Part shown: piece by piece, positions 8,821 through 17,554 of the stretch
Layout: every line of letters starts with the position of its first letter
How positions within the stretch are numbered: position 1 is the first letter of the stretch
Made by a program: the position numbers and the translations under genes
NCBI RefSeq assembly: GCF_025527015.1
Contig: NZ_JAODIM010000042.1
Coordinates: 248,001-312,000, forward strand
Length of the DNA stretch: 64,000 nt
Source of the DNA: Winslowiella arboricola
Lineage (GTDB): Bacteria; Pseudomonadota; Gammaproteobacteria; Enterobacterales; Enterobacteriaceae
Direction: 5' to 3'
The notes under the pieces: generated by a model
Told to the model about the DNA's origin: nothing
Seen by the model: only the letters and a program-made list of their open reading frames with translations
Databases searched by the model: none

Positions 8821-9471
8821 ATGACTTTTTCGATAGTCGCACGCGATCCGCTTACCGGCGCGCTGGGCGTGGCCAGCGCCACGGCAGGTCCGGCAGTGGG
8901 GGCGCTGGTGGTGCATGGCAGCACCAGCACCGGGGCGATAGCGACTCAGGCGATGACCAATCCGTTATACGGCATTCGCGGGCTGGCGCTACTGCGTAAA
9001 GGCATTTCCGCCAGCGAGACCCTGAAGTTGCTGCTGGCGACCGATGCTGATGCCGCACGACGGCAGGTGATAATCATCGATCGTTACGGCGATATTGCGC
9101 ACTGGAGCGGTAAGCAGTGCGGAGAATTTGCCGCCAGCCAGCAGGGCGCAGAGTGTGCGGTGGCGGGCAATCTGCTGACCGCTGTGGATACGCTGGACGA
9201 GATGTTGCGTGTTTATCTGGTGCGGGATGATTTAGCGTTTGCTGACCGTCTGCTGGCGGCAATGCAGGCCGGGGCCGCTGCCGGCGGCGACCGTCGCGGG
9301 CTGAAATCGGCGGCACTAAAAATCTGGCACGATCGCGAGTACGCCAGTGTCGATTTGCGCGCCGACTGGTCAGATGCGCCGCTTGAGATGCTGGGGGAAA
9401 TTTTACGCCAGACGCGTCAGCCGCAGCATGCGGATTTCTTTGCTGCATTGCCGAAAGGGCAGGTGGAGTGA
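8821..9471 (+). CDS. DUF1028 family protein (putative Ntn-type hydrolase)
   Basis: 216 residues beginning MTFSIVARDPLTGALGVAS, the conserved opening of the DUF1028 family, followed by the glycine-rich GAIATQAMTNPLYG and the typical AVAGNLLT and AGAAAGGDRRGLKSAAL segments. Family members are proposed to have an Ntn-hydrolase-like fold and are often found next to peptide-type ABC importers; the reaction has not been established to my knowledge. Here it is divergent from such an importer with shared operators, which suggests it processes the imported compound, perhaps by cleaving an amide bond. No signal peptide, so cytoplasmic. Confidence 0.85.
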   Translation: MTFSIVARDPLTGALGVASATAGPAVGALVVHGSTSTGAIATQAMTNPLYGIRGLALLRKGISASETLKLLLATDADAARRQVIIIDRYGDIAHWSGKQCGEFAASQQGAECAVAGNLLTAVDTLDEMLRVYLVRDDLAFADRLLAAMQAGAAAGGDRRGLKSAALKIWHDREYASVDLRADWSDAPLEMLGEILRQTRQPQHADFFAALPKGQVE

Positions 9472-9477
9472 TATTGC

Positions 9478-9497
9478 GGGCGGCGAAAACGCCGCCC
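9478..9497. terminator. GC-rich hairpin after the DUF1028 gene
   Basis: A perfect 8-bp stem (GGGCGGCG / CGCCGCCC) with an AAAA loop six bases after the DUF1028 stop. No clear T-run follows. The CGCCGCCCCT edge recurs near 37033, so it may instead be a REP-like dispersed element. Confidence 0.5.
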
Positions 9498-9522
9498 CTA
9501 CAAATAACGCTATGAAACTTCC

Positions 9523-9547
9523 CAGGGGGCCGTTAACGGCTCCCCTG
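9523..9547. terminator. Bidirectional hairpin between convergent genes
   Basis: A long inverted repeat (CAGGGG-GCCGTTAACGGC-TCCCCTG) lies between the DUF1028 gene and the convergent receptor gene. Its position suits a shared terminator, though the T-run is weak. Confidence 0.5.
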
Positions 9548-9577
9548 CATCTGATCTATTGCCGCCCGTCAGTCAAA

Positions 9578-11719
9578 TCAGAAACGATAGCTCACGCCTG
9601 CCTGCCAGGTGCGATCGCGGCCAATCCAGCAATAGCTGCTGCTGTAGCAGGTATAGGTGAACTTATTCGTCACGTTCTGTGCACCAGCTTTCAGGGTTAA
9701 TCCTTTCAGACTCGGGCTAAGCACGCCCATATCGTAAGCCACCGCTAAGTCATACTGCGTATTGCCGCCCATCGCTGGCTCTGAGTTGTCCGGCGTAATG
9801 GCGGTTTTGCCCTGGTAGCGCAGTCCGGCGCCCAGCATCAATCCATTCAGCATACCGTCGTCAAAGGTGTAGTCAGCCCACAGCTTAAGTGCGTTTTCCG
9901 GCACCTGGGTCGCGCGTTGTCCCTGATAGAGGTCATCTTCAGTATTAATCGCATGGGTATAAGCATAACTTGCCAGCAGATTCAGGTTGTCGAGCGGACG
10001 GCTGACGGCGGTAAATTCAACGCCTTTCGACTCCACTTCGCCGGTCTGACGGTAGTTCAGCTGGCTGTTGGCGTCGTAAGTGTAATCGGTGGTCAGCACA
10101 TTTTTCTGGGTGATCTTAAATACCGATGCGGTCAGGGTGGTGGCGTAGTTCGCCAGCAGATATTTCACCCCGCCTTCCACCTGTTCGCTGGTGGTGGGTT
10201 TGGCCTGATCGGCGGTCAGCGTGCCCTGTGGTGAAACCGGCATAAAGCCTTCAGAGTAGCTGATGTATGGCGCGATACCGTTGCTGAACTGATATAACGC
10301 ACCGAGGCGTTTGGTCACCCGATGCTGATCGACCCAGCTTTTACTGTCGCCATCCAGCTGATTAGTGGTGGTAGAGCGATAATCGTCATAGCGCAGGCTG
10401 GCGACCAGGTTCAGACCGCCAGACACCAGCTGATCCTGCAGATAATAGCCCGCCTGATTAAAGCTCAGACGCTGTTTCGTTGCGGTATACAGGCCAAGAT
10501 TATCATCGGTCAGCTGATTATGGTCCGGGTTGAGCATATCAATGCCCGGATAGGCGGTGCCGTAATCATATTTAAAGTTGGAATTCAGGTGCTGGTAGTC
10601 AAAACCGGCTAACAGATGGTGCGTCCAGTCGCCCAGTTCGACGGTTTTTTTCAGCTGGTTATCAATATTAAAGCTGTCGAGATCTTCATCCGTGGTGTAG
10701 CCAAAGCGCGACAGCTCGGTGTTGCTGCCGCTGGTGCCGGTGGAGTAGATGCTGCGCTGGTAAGTCTCAACGGTGGCGTAGCGCGCTTTCTGCACAACCC
10801 CCCAGCCGCTGTCAAACTGATGTTCGAAGCTGTAACCCAGCAGAGTCTGACGCTGCTGGAACCCGTTCCAGCTGTCACCGGCATAGTCGCGGCGGGAAGC
10901 ATAGCCACTGCGAAGATAAGCCAGTGGCAACGGGTTCGATGGCGTCAGGCTCGGCTGATTCTGGTAAATGGCATCAAGCGTCAGACGGGTTTGTTCTGAA
11001 GGCTGCCAGGTCACCGAAGGGGCAAGCAGGTAACTTTCCGTTTTAGTGGTTTCCGGCTGATCGTCACCGGCGCTGGCCTTACCGATAAAGCGGTAATTCC
11101 AGTCACTGTCAGCGATCTGTCCGGTGGAATCGAGATAGCCTTCACGCAGGTTGCGGTTACCGCTGTTAAAACCGACTTCGGTGCTCTGCTGTTTCTGTGG
11201 GGTTTTGCCCTGAATATTCACCAGGCCGCCTGGTGACGCATTGCCATACAGCACCGAGGAGGGGCCTTTGAGGATATCTACCTGCTCAATCAGAATCGGG
11301 TCGATACTGGCTTTGGTATTGCCGCTGACGTTATACGGCAGTTGCAGGCCATTGTAATATTCGTGTTCTGCACTGAAGCCGCGGATCTTATATTCGCTCA
11401 TATAAGTGGTCGAGCCGCGCATTTCGCTGGAGACGCCCGCATCATACCGCAGCACTTCGTTCAGTGAGGTGGCGTGGCGTTTTTCGATCTCCTGCTTACC
11501 AATGGTATCGATGGTTTGCGCGGTGCGGCTCTCTGGTACTGCGGACTTAGTGGCGCTGTTAGTGTAAGGCGCGACACTGTTGTCACTGCCGTCACCCTGT
11601 GCCGAGACCACCATGGTGCTGTCGGTTTTCGGCTCGCTTGCTGCCTGGGCCGGAGATGAAACTGCGGCGGCAATACTGAGCGCCAGCAGGGAAAAATGTG
11701 CGTAACTGTGCCTGGTCAT
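9578..11719 (-). CDS. TonB-dependent siderophore receptor (FhuA/FoxA-like)
   Basis: 713 residues: a signal peptide ending near AQA-ASEPK, a TonB box region (STMVVSAQ), a plug domain (ETLNEVL-type helix LNEVLRYDAGVSSEM, IRGF, VDILKGPSSVLYGNASPGGLVNIQ) and a 22-strand barrel ending in the aromatic WQAGVSYRF. It takes up a ferric hydroxamate-type siderophore across the outer membrane using TonB energy; the precise ligand is inferred from overall resemblance only. The AraC-type gene upstream on the same strand is the probable siderophore-sensing activator. Confidence 0.88.
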   Translation of the reverse strand: MTRHSYAHFSLLALSIAAAVSSPAQAASEPKTDSTMVVSAQGDGSDNSVAPYTNSATKSAVPESRTAQTIDTIGKQEIEKRHATSLNEVLRYDAGVSSEMRGSTTYMSEYKIRGFSAEHEYYNGLQLPYNVSGNTKASIDPILIEQVDILKGPSSVLYGNASPGGLVNIQGKTPQKQQSTEVGFNSGNRNLREGYLDSTGQIADSDWNYRFIGKASAGDDQPETTKTESYLLAPSVTWQPSEQTRLTLDAIYQNQPSLTPSNPLPLAYLRSGYASRRDYAGDSWNGFQQRQTLLGYSFEHQFDSGWGVVQKARYATVETYQRSIYSTGTSGSNTELSRFGYTTDEDLDSFNIDNQLKKTVELGDWTHHLLAGFDYQHLNSNFKYDYGTAYPGIDMLNPDHNQLTDDNLGLYTATKQRLSFNQAGYYLQDQLVSGGLNLVASLRYDDYRSTTTNQLDGDSKSWVDQHRVTKRLGALYQFSNGIAPYISYSEGFMPVSPQGTLTADQAKPTTSEQVEGGVKYLLANYATTLTASVFKITQKNVLTTDYTYDANSQLNYRQTGEVESKGVEFTAVSRPLDNLNLLASYAYTHAINTEDDLYQGQRATQVPENALKLWADYTFDDGMLNGLMLGAGLRYQGKTAITPDNSEPAMGGNTQYDLAVAYDMGVLSPSLKGLTLKAGAQNVTNKFTYTCYSSSYCWIGRDRTWQAGVSYRF

Positions 11720-11853
11720 AATCTGTTTCTCTCGTTGTTTTTATAAGGTGCCTGACGGCTATTATTGTCTTTCAGGCCGTGCGGACCGCTATGCACAATG
11801 CCGGGTTATGTATGAGAGATGACAAAATGGCGCTGATTCGCCGGGAAAGGGCA

Positions 11854-12840
11854 TTAAGCCGAGTGCAGCGCGCTTGGCGCAACGCCGTAGCGGCGGCGAA
11901 AGGCGGTGGCGAAATTGGTGGCGTGCTGATAGCCGGACATCCATGCCGCCTGCTGTACGCTGTGTCCTTCCTGCAAATAACGCCGCGCCAGCGCCAGGCG
12001 ACAATCGCGCAGATAGTTAAACACCGAATCACCATAGGTCTGGCGGAACTTGCAGCGCAGACTGCTGGGGCTCATCGCGGCGATGCGTGCCAGCGCATCC
12101 AGCGTATGGGGATGTTCGGGAGAAGCCGCCAGTAACTGACGCACCTGCTCCAGCCGGCTGCGCTCACCTGGCGGCAGCACAATCTGATTGTCGGCGATAG
12201 CGGGCGTATCAGGAAGCGACGGCGCCAGCAGCTGTTGCGCCAGCAGTTGCAACAGCAATCCCTCCAGCATCAGCTGACGCGCCACCGGGTTAGCGCAGGG
12301 TTGCAGCACGCTACGCAGGCCGGTTAGCAGATGATCGGGGATATGCCATGCCGCTGAAGCGGGATTTTTTTGCTGCCAGGCGCTGAGCAGAGTGGCGATT
12401 TCTGAGCGCGGATGAAAACGCCCGGGCTGGATGCCGAGAGAGATAGTCACCAGATGTTGGTCCTGCTGATGACGGGCATGCAGCACCAGCTGTTCACCGA
12501 TGCTGGTCGCCAGCGCCATACCTGGCTGCATATATTGCGCTTCGCCGTTCAGCCACAGATGTACGCTGCCTTCGACCATCACCAGTATATAGAGCGGGGA
12601 GCTGCCGACCGAGGTGGTTTCATAAGGTTCGAGTACACGCAGATCCGAGCAGGTCACACTGATCCCTGACGGCAGCAAAATCTCATCAACATGACCCTGC
12701 ACCACCGTATGCTGTGCCGGCCGTGCCACCGGATCCATCAGCGACGGAAAACGGTAATCAATGCCGTGACGCTGACCATAATCGAGAAAGTTCGCCACAG
12801 AGAAATGCTGTTCCTGCCGTGCGGGTCGCTGTGTGTTCAT
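11854..12840 (-). CDS. AraC-family regulator of the siderophore receptor (PchR-like layout)
   Basis: 328 residues from ATG 12840 (MNTQRPARQEQHF); an upstream in-frame ATG at 12909 adds a low-complexity 23-residue stretch and is less likely. The C-terminal ~100 residues carry the two AraC helix-turn-helix motifs (LARIAAMSPSSLRCKFRQTYG and VQQAAWMSGYQHATNFATAFRRRYG). The N-terminal half is a cupin-like sensor domain as in PchR/YbtA-type regulators that activate siderophore receptor genes. The receptor gene lies 135 bases downstream on the same strand. A Fur-box-like site precedes the gene (12931-12950). Confidence 0.85.
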   Translation of the reverse strand: MNTQRPARQEQHFSVANFLDYGQRHGIDYRFPSLMDPVARPAQHTVVQGHVDEILLPSGISVTCSDLRVLEPYETTSVGSSPLYILVMVEGSVHLWLNGEAQYMQPGMALATSIGEQLVLHARHQQDQHLVTISLGIQPGRFHPRSEIATLLSAWQQKNPASAAWHIPDHLLTGLRSVLQPCANPVARQLMLEGLLLQLLAQQLLAPSLPDTPAIADNQIVLPPGERSRLEQVRQLLAASPEHPHTLDALARIAAMSPSSLRCKFRQTYGDSVFNYLRDCRLALARRYLQEGHSVQQAAWMSGYQHATNFATAFRRRYGVAPSALHSA

Positions 12841-12930
12841 GCTTGTCCGGTTGCTGCGGGGCGGGCAGGTGAACCCCCCACCTGCGCTGGATAAGGCGCA
12901 TCTTAGCACTCCAGATAATAATGGTAAAAT

Positions 12931-12950
12931 AAATGATACGTATTCGCATT
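12931..12950. promoter_or_regulatory. Fur-box-like site
   Basis: AAATGATACGTATTCGCATT is an interrupted palindrome that matches the classical Fur box at about 15 of 20 positions by eye. It lies about 90 bases upstream of the AraC-type start. Iron repression of the regulator-receptor pair would be expected. Confidence 0.45.
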
Positions 12951-13085
12951 AGGTGTTTTATTCAATATATACCCAAAAGAAATAACAATTATAAAAATAT
13001 TATTATTATGGAATAAGTCGCTGAGTATACTGCGATCATTCCTGCACTGACGCAGGCATCTTATTCTATTTTTGGGGATTACCTT

Positions 13086-13913
13086 ATGCACACGTTGATC
13101 AGTAAAACTTCTCGTGCTGTGTTACTGGCAGCCACCACCGCAGTAATGATTGGCGCGGCACTGGTGCCGCTGAACGCCGCACGGGCGGCCGATAAAACCA
13201 CCATTAAAGTGGGCATTATCAGCGGCGAAGATGAAGATGTCTGGCGTGAAGTGGTTAAGCAGGCGGCGGCGAAAGGCCTGACGGTGAAGCCGGTAGTATT
13301 TAATGACTATAACCAGCCAAATGAAGCGCTGCAAAATGGCGAAGTCGACGCCAATGCCTTTCAGCATCAACCGTTCCTGGATAACCAAATCAAAGTGAAT
13401 CATTACGATATCGTACGTGTCGGCGACACTGCGGTGTGGCCGATAGGCCTTTACTCGAAAAAAGTGAAAAGCGTTAAAGAGCTGAAAGAGGGGGCGGTGG
13501 TTGGCGTACCGAACGATCCGGCTAACGAAGCGCGTGGTCTGATTCTGCTGCAGCAGGAAGGGGCGATTAAACTTAAAGCTGGCGCCGGGATTTTCGCCAC
13601 TATCGCCGACATTACCGATAACCCGCGTAAGCTGAAAATTAAAGAGCTGGACTCCGGCATTATCGGCCGCTCGGTTCCCGATCTGGATGCGGCGGTAGTC
13701 AATACCGACTGGGCGCTGAAAAGCGGCCTGACGCCAGCCGATCGCATCGCGCAGGAGGCAGTTAAAGGTAACCCGTATAACAACTTTATCGCGGTGAAAA
13801 AAGAGAATGTCGATGCGCCATGGGTAAAAACGCTGGTGAGCGCTTACCAGAATGACGCGGTGAAAAAAGTATTTGATCAGGTCTATAAAGGCACCGGCGT
13901 TTCTGCCTGGTAA
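13086..13913 (+). CDS. MetQ/NlpA-family substrate-binding protein
   Basis: 275 residues. A signal peptide with cleavage near NAARA-ADKT is followed by the NlpA-type fold (IKVGIISGEDEDVWREV, NDYNQPNEALQNGEVDANAFQHQPFL, WPIGLYSKK, GVPNDPANEARGL). There is no lipobox cysteine, so it should be a free periplasmic protein rather than a lipoprotein like MetQ. It opens an operon with MetN- and MetI-like genes 12 bases on. The family binds methionine and related sulfur amino acids; given the monooxygenase context the ligand may be a different S-containing compound (inference). Confidence 0.88.
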   Translation: MHTLISKTSRAVLLAATTAVMIGAALVPLNAARAADKTTIKVGIISGEDEDVWREVVKQAAAKGLTVKPVVFNDYNQPNEALQNGEVDANAFQHQPFLDNQIKVNHYDIVRVGDTAVWPIGLYSKKVKSVKELKEGAVVGVPNDPANEARGLILLQQEGAIKLKAGAGIFATIADITDNPRKLKIKELDSGIIGRSVPDLDAAVVNTDWALKSGLTPADRIAQEAVKGNPYNNFIAVKKENVDAPWVKTLVSAYQNDAVKKVFDQVYKGTGVSAW

Positions 13914-13925
13914 GGATAGTCAGGC

Positions 13926-15050
13926 ATGAGTGCAATTGCAGAGAGTTTTACCATCAGAGAGCAGGCGCCGGAAGGCGCCTTTTCCGCAGACAAACCCGGC
14001 ACGCCAGACGAATCACCGCAGGATGTGGTACGTCTGCATCAGGTCAGCCGACGCTTTGGCGATACGCAGGCGCTGAAATCGGTCTCGCTGACGGTAAAAA
14101 AAGGCGAGATCCTCGGCATTATCGGTCGCAGCGGGGCGGGAAAATCGACCCTGATCCGCTGTCTGAATGGTCTGGAAAAGCCGGATAGCGGCACCATTGA
14201 GATTGAGGGGCGGGCGATTACCGCGCTGAGTGAGAAACAGCTCCAGTCAGTGCGCAGCCGCGTGGGCATGGTGTTTCAGCACTTTAATCTGCTGTCGGCG
14301 AAGACCGTCGAGCAGAATATCGCGCTGCCGCTGAAGATCGCCGGTTACGCTAAAGCCCGGCGCCAGCAGCGGGTGGCGGAGTTGCTGGCGCTGGTCGGTC
14401 TCGAAGATAAAGCGCTGGCTTATCCTGCAGCGCTCTCTGGCGGACAAAAACAGCGGGTGGGGATTGCCCGCGCGCTGGCCGCCAGCCCGGCGCTGTTACT
14501 CTGTGATGAAGCCACCTCGGCGCTTGATCCGGAAACCACGCGCGCCATTCTGGCGCTGCTGAAATCACTGAATCAGCAGCTGGGTATCACCATCTTGCTG
14601 ATCACCCATGAAATGGAGGTGATCAAAAGTGTGGCGCATCGGGTGGCGGTGATAGATAGCGGCGAGATTGTTGAGCAGGGGCCGGTATGGCAGGTATTTG
14701 CCCATCCGCAGTCGCAGCTGACGCGCACGTTACTGCGCGGATTATTGCCGCAGCTGCCGGAAAGCCTGGCGGCACAGCTTTCGTCGCATCCGCAGGGGCA
14801 GGCGATCTACAGCGTGCAGTACGCCGGTCAGGATCGGCAGGGTGAAATTCTGACCCGAATGGCGCAGGCACTGCCCGGCAAGTTTCGCCTGATTCAGGGC
14901 GGTGTCGACCATATTCAGCATTACGCCATCGTACGTTTTTTCTTTGCAGTGTCGGCAGACGACCGCGCGGCGCAACAAGAGGTTCTCGCCTGGCTGCATC
15001 AGCACCAGGCCCAGGTGGAGTTGAGTGGCTATGTCACCGGTAATGATTGA
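13926..15050 (+). CDS. MetN-like ABC transporter ATP-binding protein
   Basis: 374 residues. An atypical ~35-residue N-terminal extension precedes the ABC module: GRSGAGKST (Walker A), [26 protein letters not shown] and LLITHEMEV. The last ~80 residues resemble the C-terminal NIL regulatory domain of MetN, which senses ligand and inhibits transport. It couples ATP hydrolysis to the MetI-like channel. The gene overlaps the next one by 20 bases, indicating tight coupling. Confidence 0.88.
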   Translation: MSAIAESFTIREQAPEGAFSADKPGTPDESPQDVVRLHQVSRRFGDTQALKSVSLTVKKGEILGIIGRSGAGKSTLIRCLNGLEKPDSGTIEIEGRAITALSEKQLQSVRSRVGMVFQHFNLLSAKTVEQNIALPLKIAGYAKARRQQRVAELLALVGLEDKALAYPAALSGGQKQRVGIARALAASPALLLCDEATSALDPETTRAILALLKSLNQQLGITILLITHEMEVIKSVAHRVAVIDSGEIVEQGPVWQVFAHPQSQLTRTLLRGLLPQLPESLAAQLSSHPQGQAIYSVQYAGQDRQGEILTRMAQALPGKFRLIQGGVDHIQHYAIVRFFFAVSADDRAAQQEVLAWLHQHQAQVELSGYVTGND

Positions 15051-15687
15051 TCTGTTACTTAACGCGATTCAGGAAACGCTGATTATGACGGCAGTCTCCG
15101 GGCTGTTGTCGCTGATCGCCGGGCTGCCGTTAGGGCTGATTTTAGTGATGACCAGCGCCGGTGGCGTAGCGGAAAATCGCTGGGTAAACCGCTCGCTGGG
15201 AATGGTGATTAATGGCTTCCGCTCGCTGCCGTTTATTATTTTGCTGGTGGCGCTGATCCCGCTGACCCGTTTTCTGGTCGGCACCTCATTAGGCACCTGG
15301 GCGGCGATAGTACCGCTTTCGATCACCGCGACACCCTATTTTGCCCGCGTGGCAGAGGTCTCGCTGCGCGATGTCGACCGCGGCTTAATCGATGCGGTGC
15401 GCGCAATGGGCGCCAGCCGGTTGCGTATTGTCTGGGATGTGCTGATCCCGGAAGCGTTACCGGGCATTCTGGCCGGTTTTGTGGTGACGCTGGTGGCGCT
15501 GATTGGCGCTTCAGCGATGGCCGGTGCGATTGGCGCTGGCGGTCTCGGCGATCTGGCGATCCGCTACGGGTATCAGCGCTTTGAAACCAGCGTTATGATT
15601 GCGGTGATCGCCGTACTGATCGTGCTGGTATGCGGCATTCAGTGGCTGGGCGATCGGCTGGTGGCGCGGGTCGATAAACGCCGTTAA
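15031..15687 (+). CDS. MetI-like ABC transporter permease
   Basis: 218 residues with five predicted membrane spans and the MetI signature loop [28 protein letters not shown] (seen here as [20 protein letters not shown]). I chose ATG 15031 within the end of the metN-like gene; GTG 15025 and ATG 15043 are alternatives. It forms the channel for the MetQ-like ligand. Stops 80 bases before the flavin monooxygenase gene, so co-transcription is likely. Confidence 0.88.
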   Translation: MSPVMIDLLLNAIQETLIMTAVSGLLSLIAGLPLGLILVMTSAGGVAENRWVNRSLGMVINGFRSLPFIILLVALIPLTRFLVGTSLGTWAAIVPLSITATPYFARVAEVSLRDVDRGLIDAVRAMGASRLRIVWDVLIPEALPGILAGFVVTLVALIGASAMAGAIGAGGLGDLAIRYGYQRFETSVMIAVIAVLIVLVCGIQWLGDRLVARVDKRR

Positions 15688-15767
15688 TACGCAGGAAAGG
15701 ATTAACCCCTGCTAATCGAATAATGGCATGCTGGGTTTACTTTCCTGCATATAAGGGCACATACGCC

Positions 15768-16793
15768 ATGAAGAACATCGGATTTCTGTCGTTTGGTCAC
15801 TGGACGCCTTCACCGCAATCGGGAACCCGTTCGGCGGCCGACGCGCTGTTGCAATCTATTGATCTTGCCGTCGCGGCAGAAGAGCTGGGCGCCGATGGCG
15901 CGTATTTCCGCGTGCATCATTTTGCCCGTCAGCTGGCTTCTCCTTTCCCGTTACTGGCTGCGGTTGCCGCCCGTACCCGCAGTATTGAGATTGGCACCGG
16001 CGTTATTGATATGCGCTATGAAAATCCGCTGTATATGGCCGAAAGCGCCAGCGCCGCCGACCTGATTTCCGGCGGCCGTCTGCAACTGGGTATCAGCCGG
16101 GGTTCGCCGGAGCAGGTAATTGACGGCTGGCGCTATTTTGGTTATCAGCCCGCAGAAGGTGAGACAGATGCCGATATGGGCCGACGTCATACCGAAGCGC
16201 TGCTGGAGGTGCTGCGTGGCGAGGGCTTTGCTAAACCTAACCCGCAGCCGATGTTCCCCAATCCGCCGGGATTATTGCGCACTGAGCCTTTCTCTGCCGG
16301 TCTGCGCGATCGCATCTGGTGGGGCGCAGGTTCGAATGCTACCGCAGTATGGGCGGCGAAGCTGGGTATGAATCTGCAAAGCTCAACGCTGAAGGATGAT
16401 GAAACCGGTGAAGCGTTCCATGTGCAGCAGGCGCAGCAGATCCGCGCTTACCGTGCGGCATGGGCGGAGGCGGGTCATACGCGTACCCCACGGGTGTCGG
16501 TCAGCCGCAGTATCTTCGCGTTAATGGACGATCGCGATCGGGCTTACTTTGGTCGCAGCGGTGAGGAAGGGGATAAGGTGGGTTACCTTGATGAGAAAAC
16601 CCGGGCGATCTTTGGCCGCAGTTACGCCGCCGAACCGGAACAGCTGATTAAACAGCTGAAGCAGGATGAAGCGATTGCTGAAGCTGATACCTTACTGTTA
16701 ACGGTGCCGAATCAGCTGGGCGTTGACTATAACGCGCATGTGATTGAATCGATCCTGCAGCATATTGCTCCGGCGATGGGCTGGCGTTCGTAA
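15768..16793 (+). CDS. LLM-class flavin-dependent monooxygenase (luciferase-like)
   Basis: 341 residues with the bacterial-luciferase TIM-barrel pattern: FLSFGHWTPSPQSGTRSAADAL at the N-terminus, YFRVHHFARQLASPFPLLAAVAARTRSIEIGTGV (strand-helix region) and GRLQLGISRGSPEQV (flavin phosphate area). It would use FMNH2 from a separate reductase and O2 to oxidise or cleave an organic substrate. ATG 15768 is preferred over the in-frame 15723. It follows the MetQNI-like importer on the same strand, suggesting that it oxidises the imported compound, possibly at a C-S bond (inference). No flavin reductase gene is seen nearby. Confidence 0.85.
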   Translation: MKNIGFLSFGHWTPSPQSGTRSAADALLQSIDLAVAAEELGADGAYFRVHHFARQLASPFPLLAAVAARTRSIEIGTGVIDMRYENPLYMAESASAADLISGGRLQLGISRGSPEQVIDGWRYFGYQPAEGETDADMGRRHTEALLEVLRGEGFAKPNPQPMFPNPPGLLRTEPFSAGLRDRIWWGAGSNATAVWAAKLGMNLQSSTLKDDETGEAFHVQQAQQIRAYRAAWAEAGHTRTPRVSVSRSIFALMDDRDRAYFGRSGEEGDKVGYLDEKTRAIFGRSYAAEPEQLIKQLKQDEAIAEADTLLLTVPNQLGVDYNAHVIESILQHIAPAMGWRS

Positions 16794-16843
16794 CAAAACA
16801 GGTTTAGTGCTCCGCTATTAAAGAAAGACTCCGCGTTTATTTT

Positions 16844-16867
16844 ACGGGCGACGTTCTCGCCGCCCGT
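16844..16867. terminator. Hairpin terminator after the first monooxygenase gene
   Basis: ACGGGCGACG and CGCCGCCCGT form a 10-bp stem with one mismatch around a TTCT loop, about 50 bases after the monooxygenase stop. It separates the MetQNI-like operon from the next unit. Confidence 0.55.
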
Positions 16868-17042
16868 GCTGATGATATGCACTTTATAAGAAATTAATCG
16901 ATGCTTATCGTAAAAAGAGTATAGCGGTTAAAACGCTTTATCTTATTTCACTATCAGGGAAAAGATTCTCGCTATTGTCGTTTTACAATCGAATAACAGT
17001 GCTTTAATAATTTGATCCGGATCAATGAAACGGACACCGATA

Positions 17043-17543
17043 ATGGACAGCACCATTCAGATTGCCAAACCGCAAGATGCGGAAGAGATATATAACCTGC
17101 TGCAACGCGCCTATGCTGCATTGCTGGATCTGAATGTTAATTTCACCATTACCCGCGCCCCGCTTGAGGTGGTGCAGAAAGCCATCCGCGACGAGACGGT
17201 GCTGGTGCTGCGTCAGCAGGGAGAAGCCATTGCTACCGTTACCGTACGCCTGCCGCAGGGGGACAATCCACCCGGACTGCCCGCGCTGCCTTTTATTCAC
17301 TGGTTTGCGGTGGCGCCGGAATATAAACGCCAGGGATTTGGCGATCAGATATTAACCTGGGCCGAAAAGAATTTATTAACCGAGAAGCTAAACGCATCCG
17401 CAGTCTATTTAGCGACGGCGATTAAACATCCCTGGCTAACCCAACTCTATCAAAAACGTGGTTATCAATCTTTTCATCATAAAGTGAATCCACTGGGTGA
17501 AGAGCTGGTCTATCTGAAAAAAGATCTTCTGCCATTAAATTAA
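17043..17543 (+). CDS. GNAT-family N-acetyltransferase
   Basis: 166 residues from ATG 17043 (MDSTIQIAKPQDAEEI); ATG 17025 is an alternative. The acetyl-CoA binding motif A is visible as IHWFAVAPEYKRQGFGDQILTWAEKNL (R/Q-x-x-G-x-G/A type, QGFG) and a C-terminal YQKRGYQSFHH segment closes the fold. It transfers an acetyl group from acetyl-CoA to an amine. It precedes a peptide-type importer and two flavin monooxygenases by only 12 bases. In the Bacillus S-(2-succino)cysteine route an acetyltransferase acts before a monooxygenase, so a similar role is plausible here (inference). Confidence 0.82.
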   Translation: MDSTIQIAKPQDAEEIYNLLQRAYAALLDLNVNFTITRAPLEVVQKAIRDETVLVLRQQGEAIATVTVRLPQGDNPPGLPALPFIHWFAVAPEYKRQGFGDQILTWAEKNLLTEKLNASAVYLATAIKHPWLTQLYQKRGYQSFHHKVNPLGEELVYLKKDLLPLN

Positions 17544-17554
17544 TTAAGGACAAT

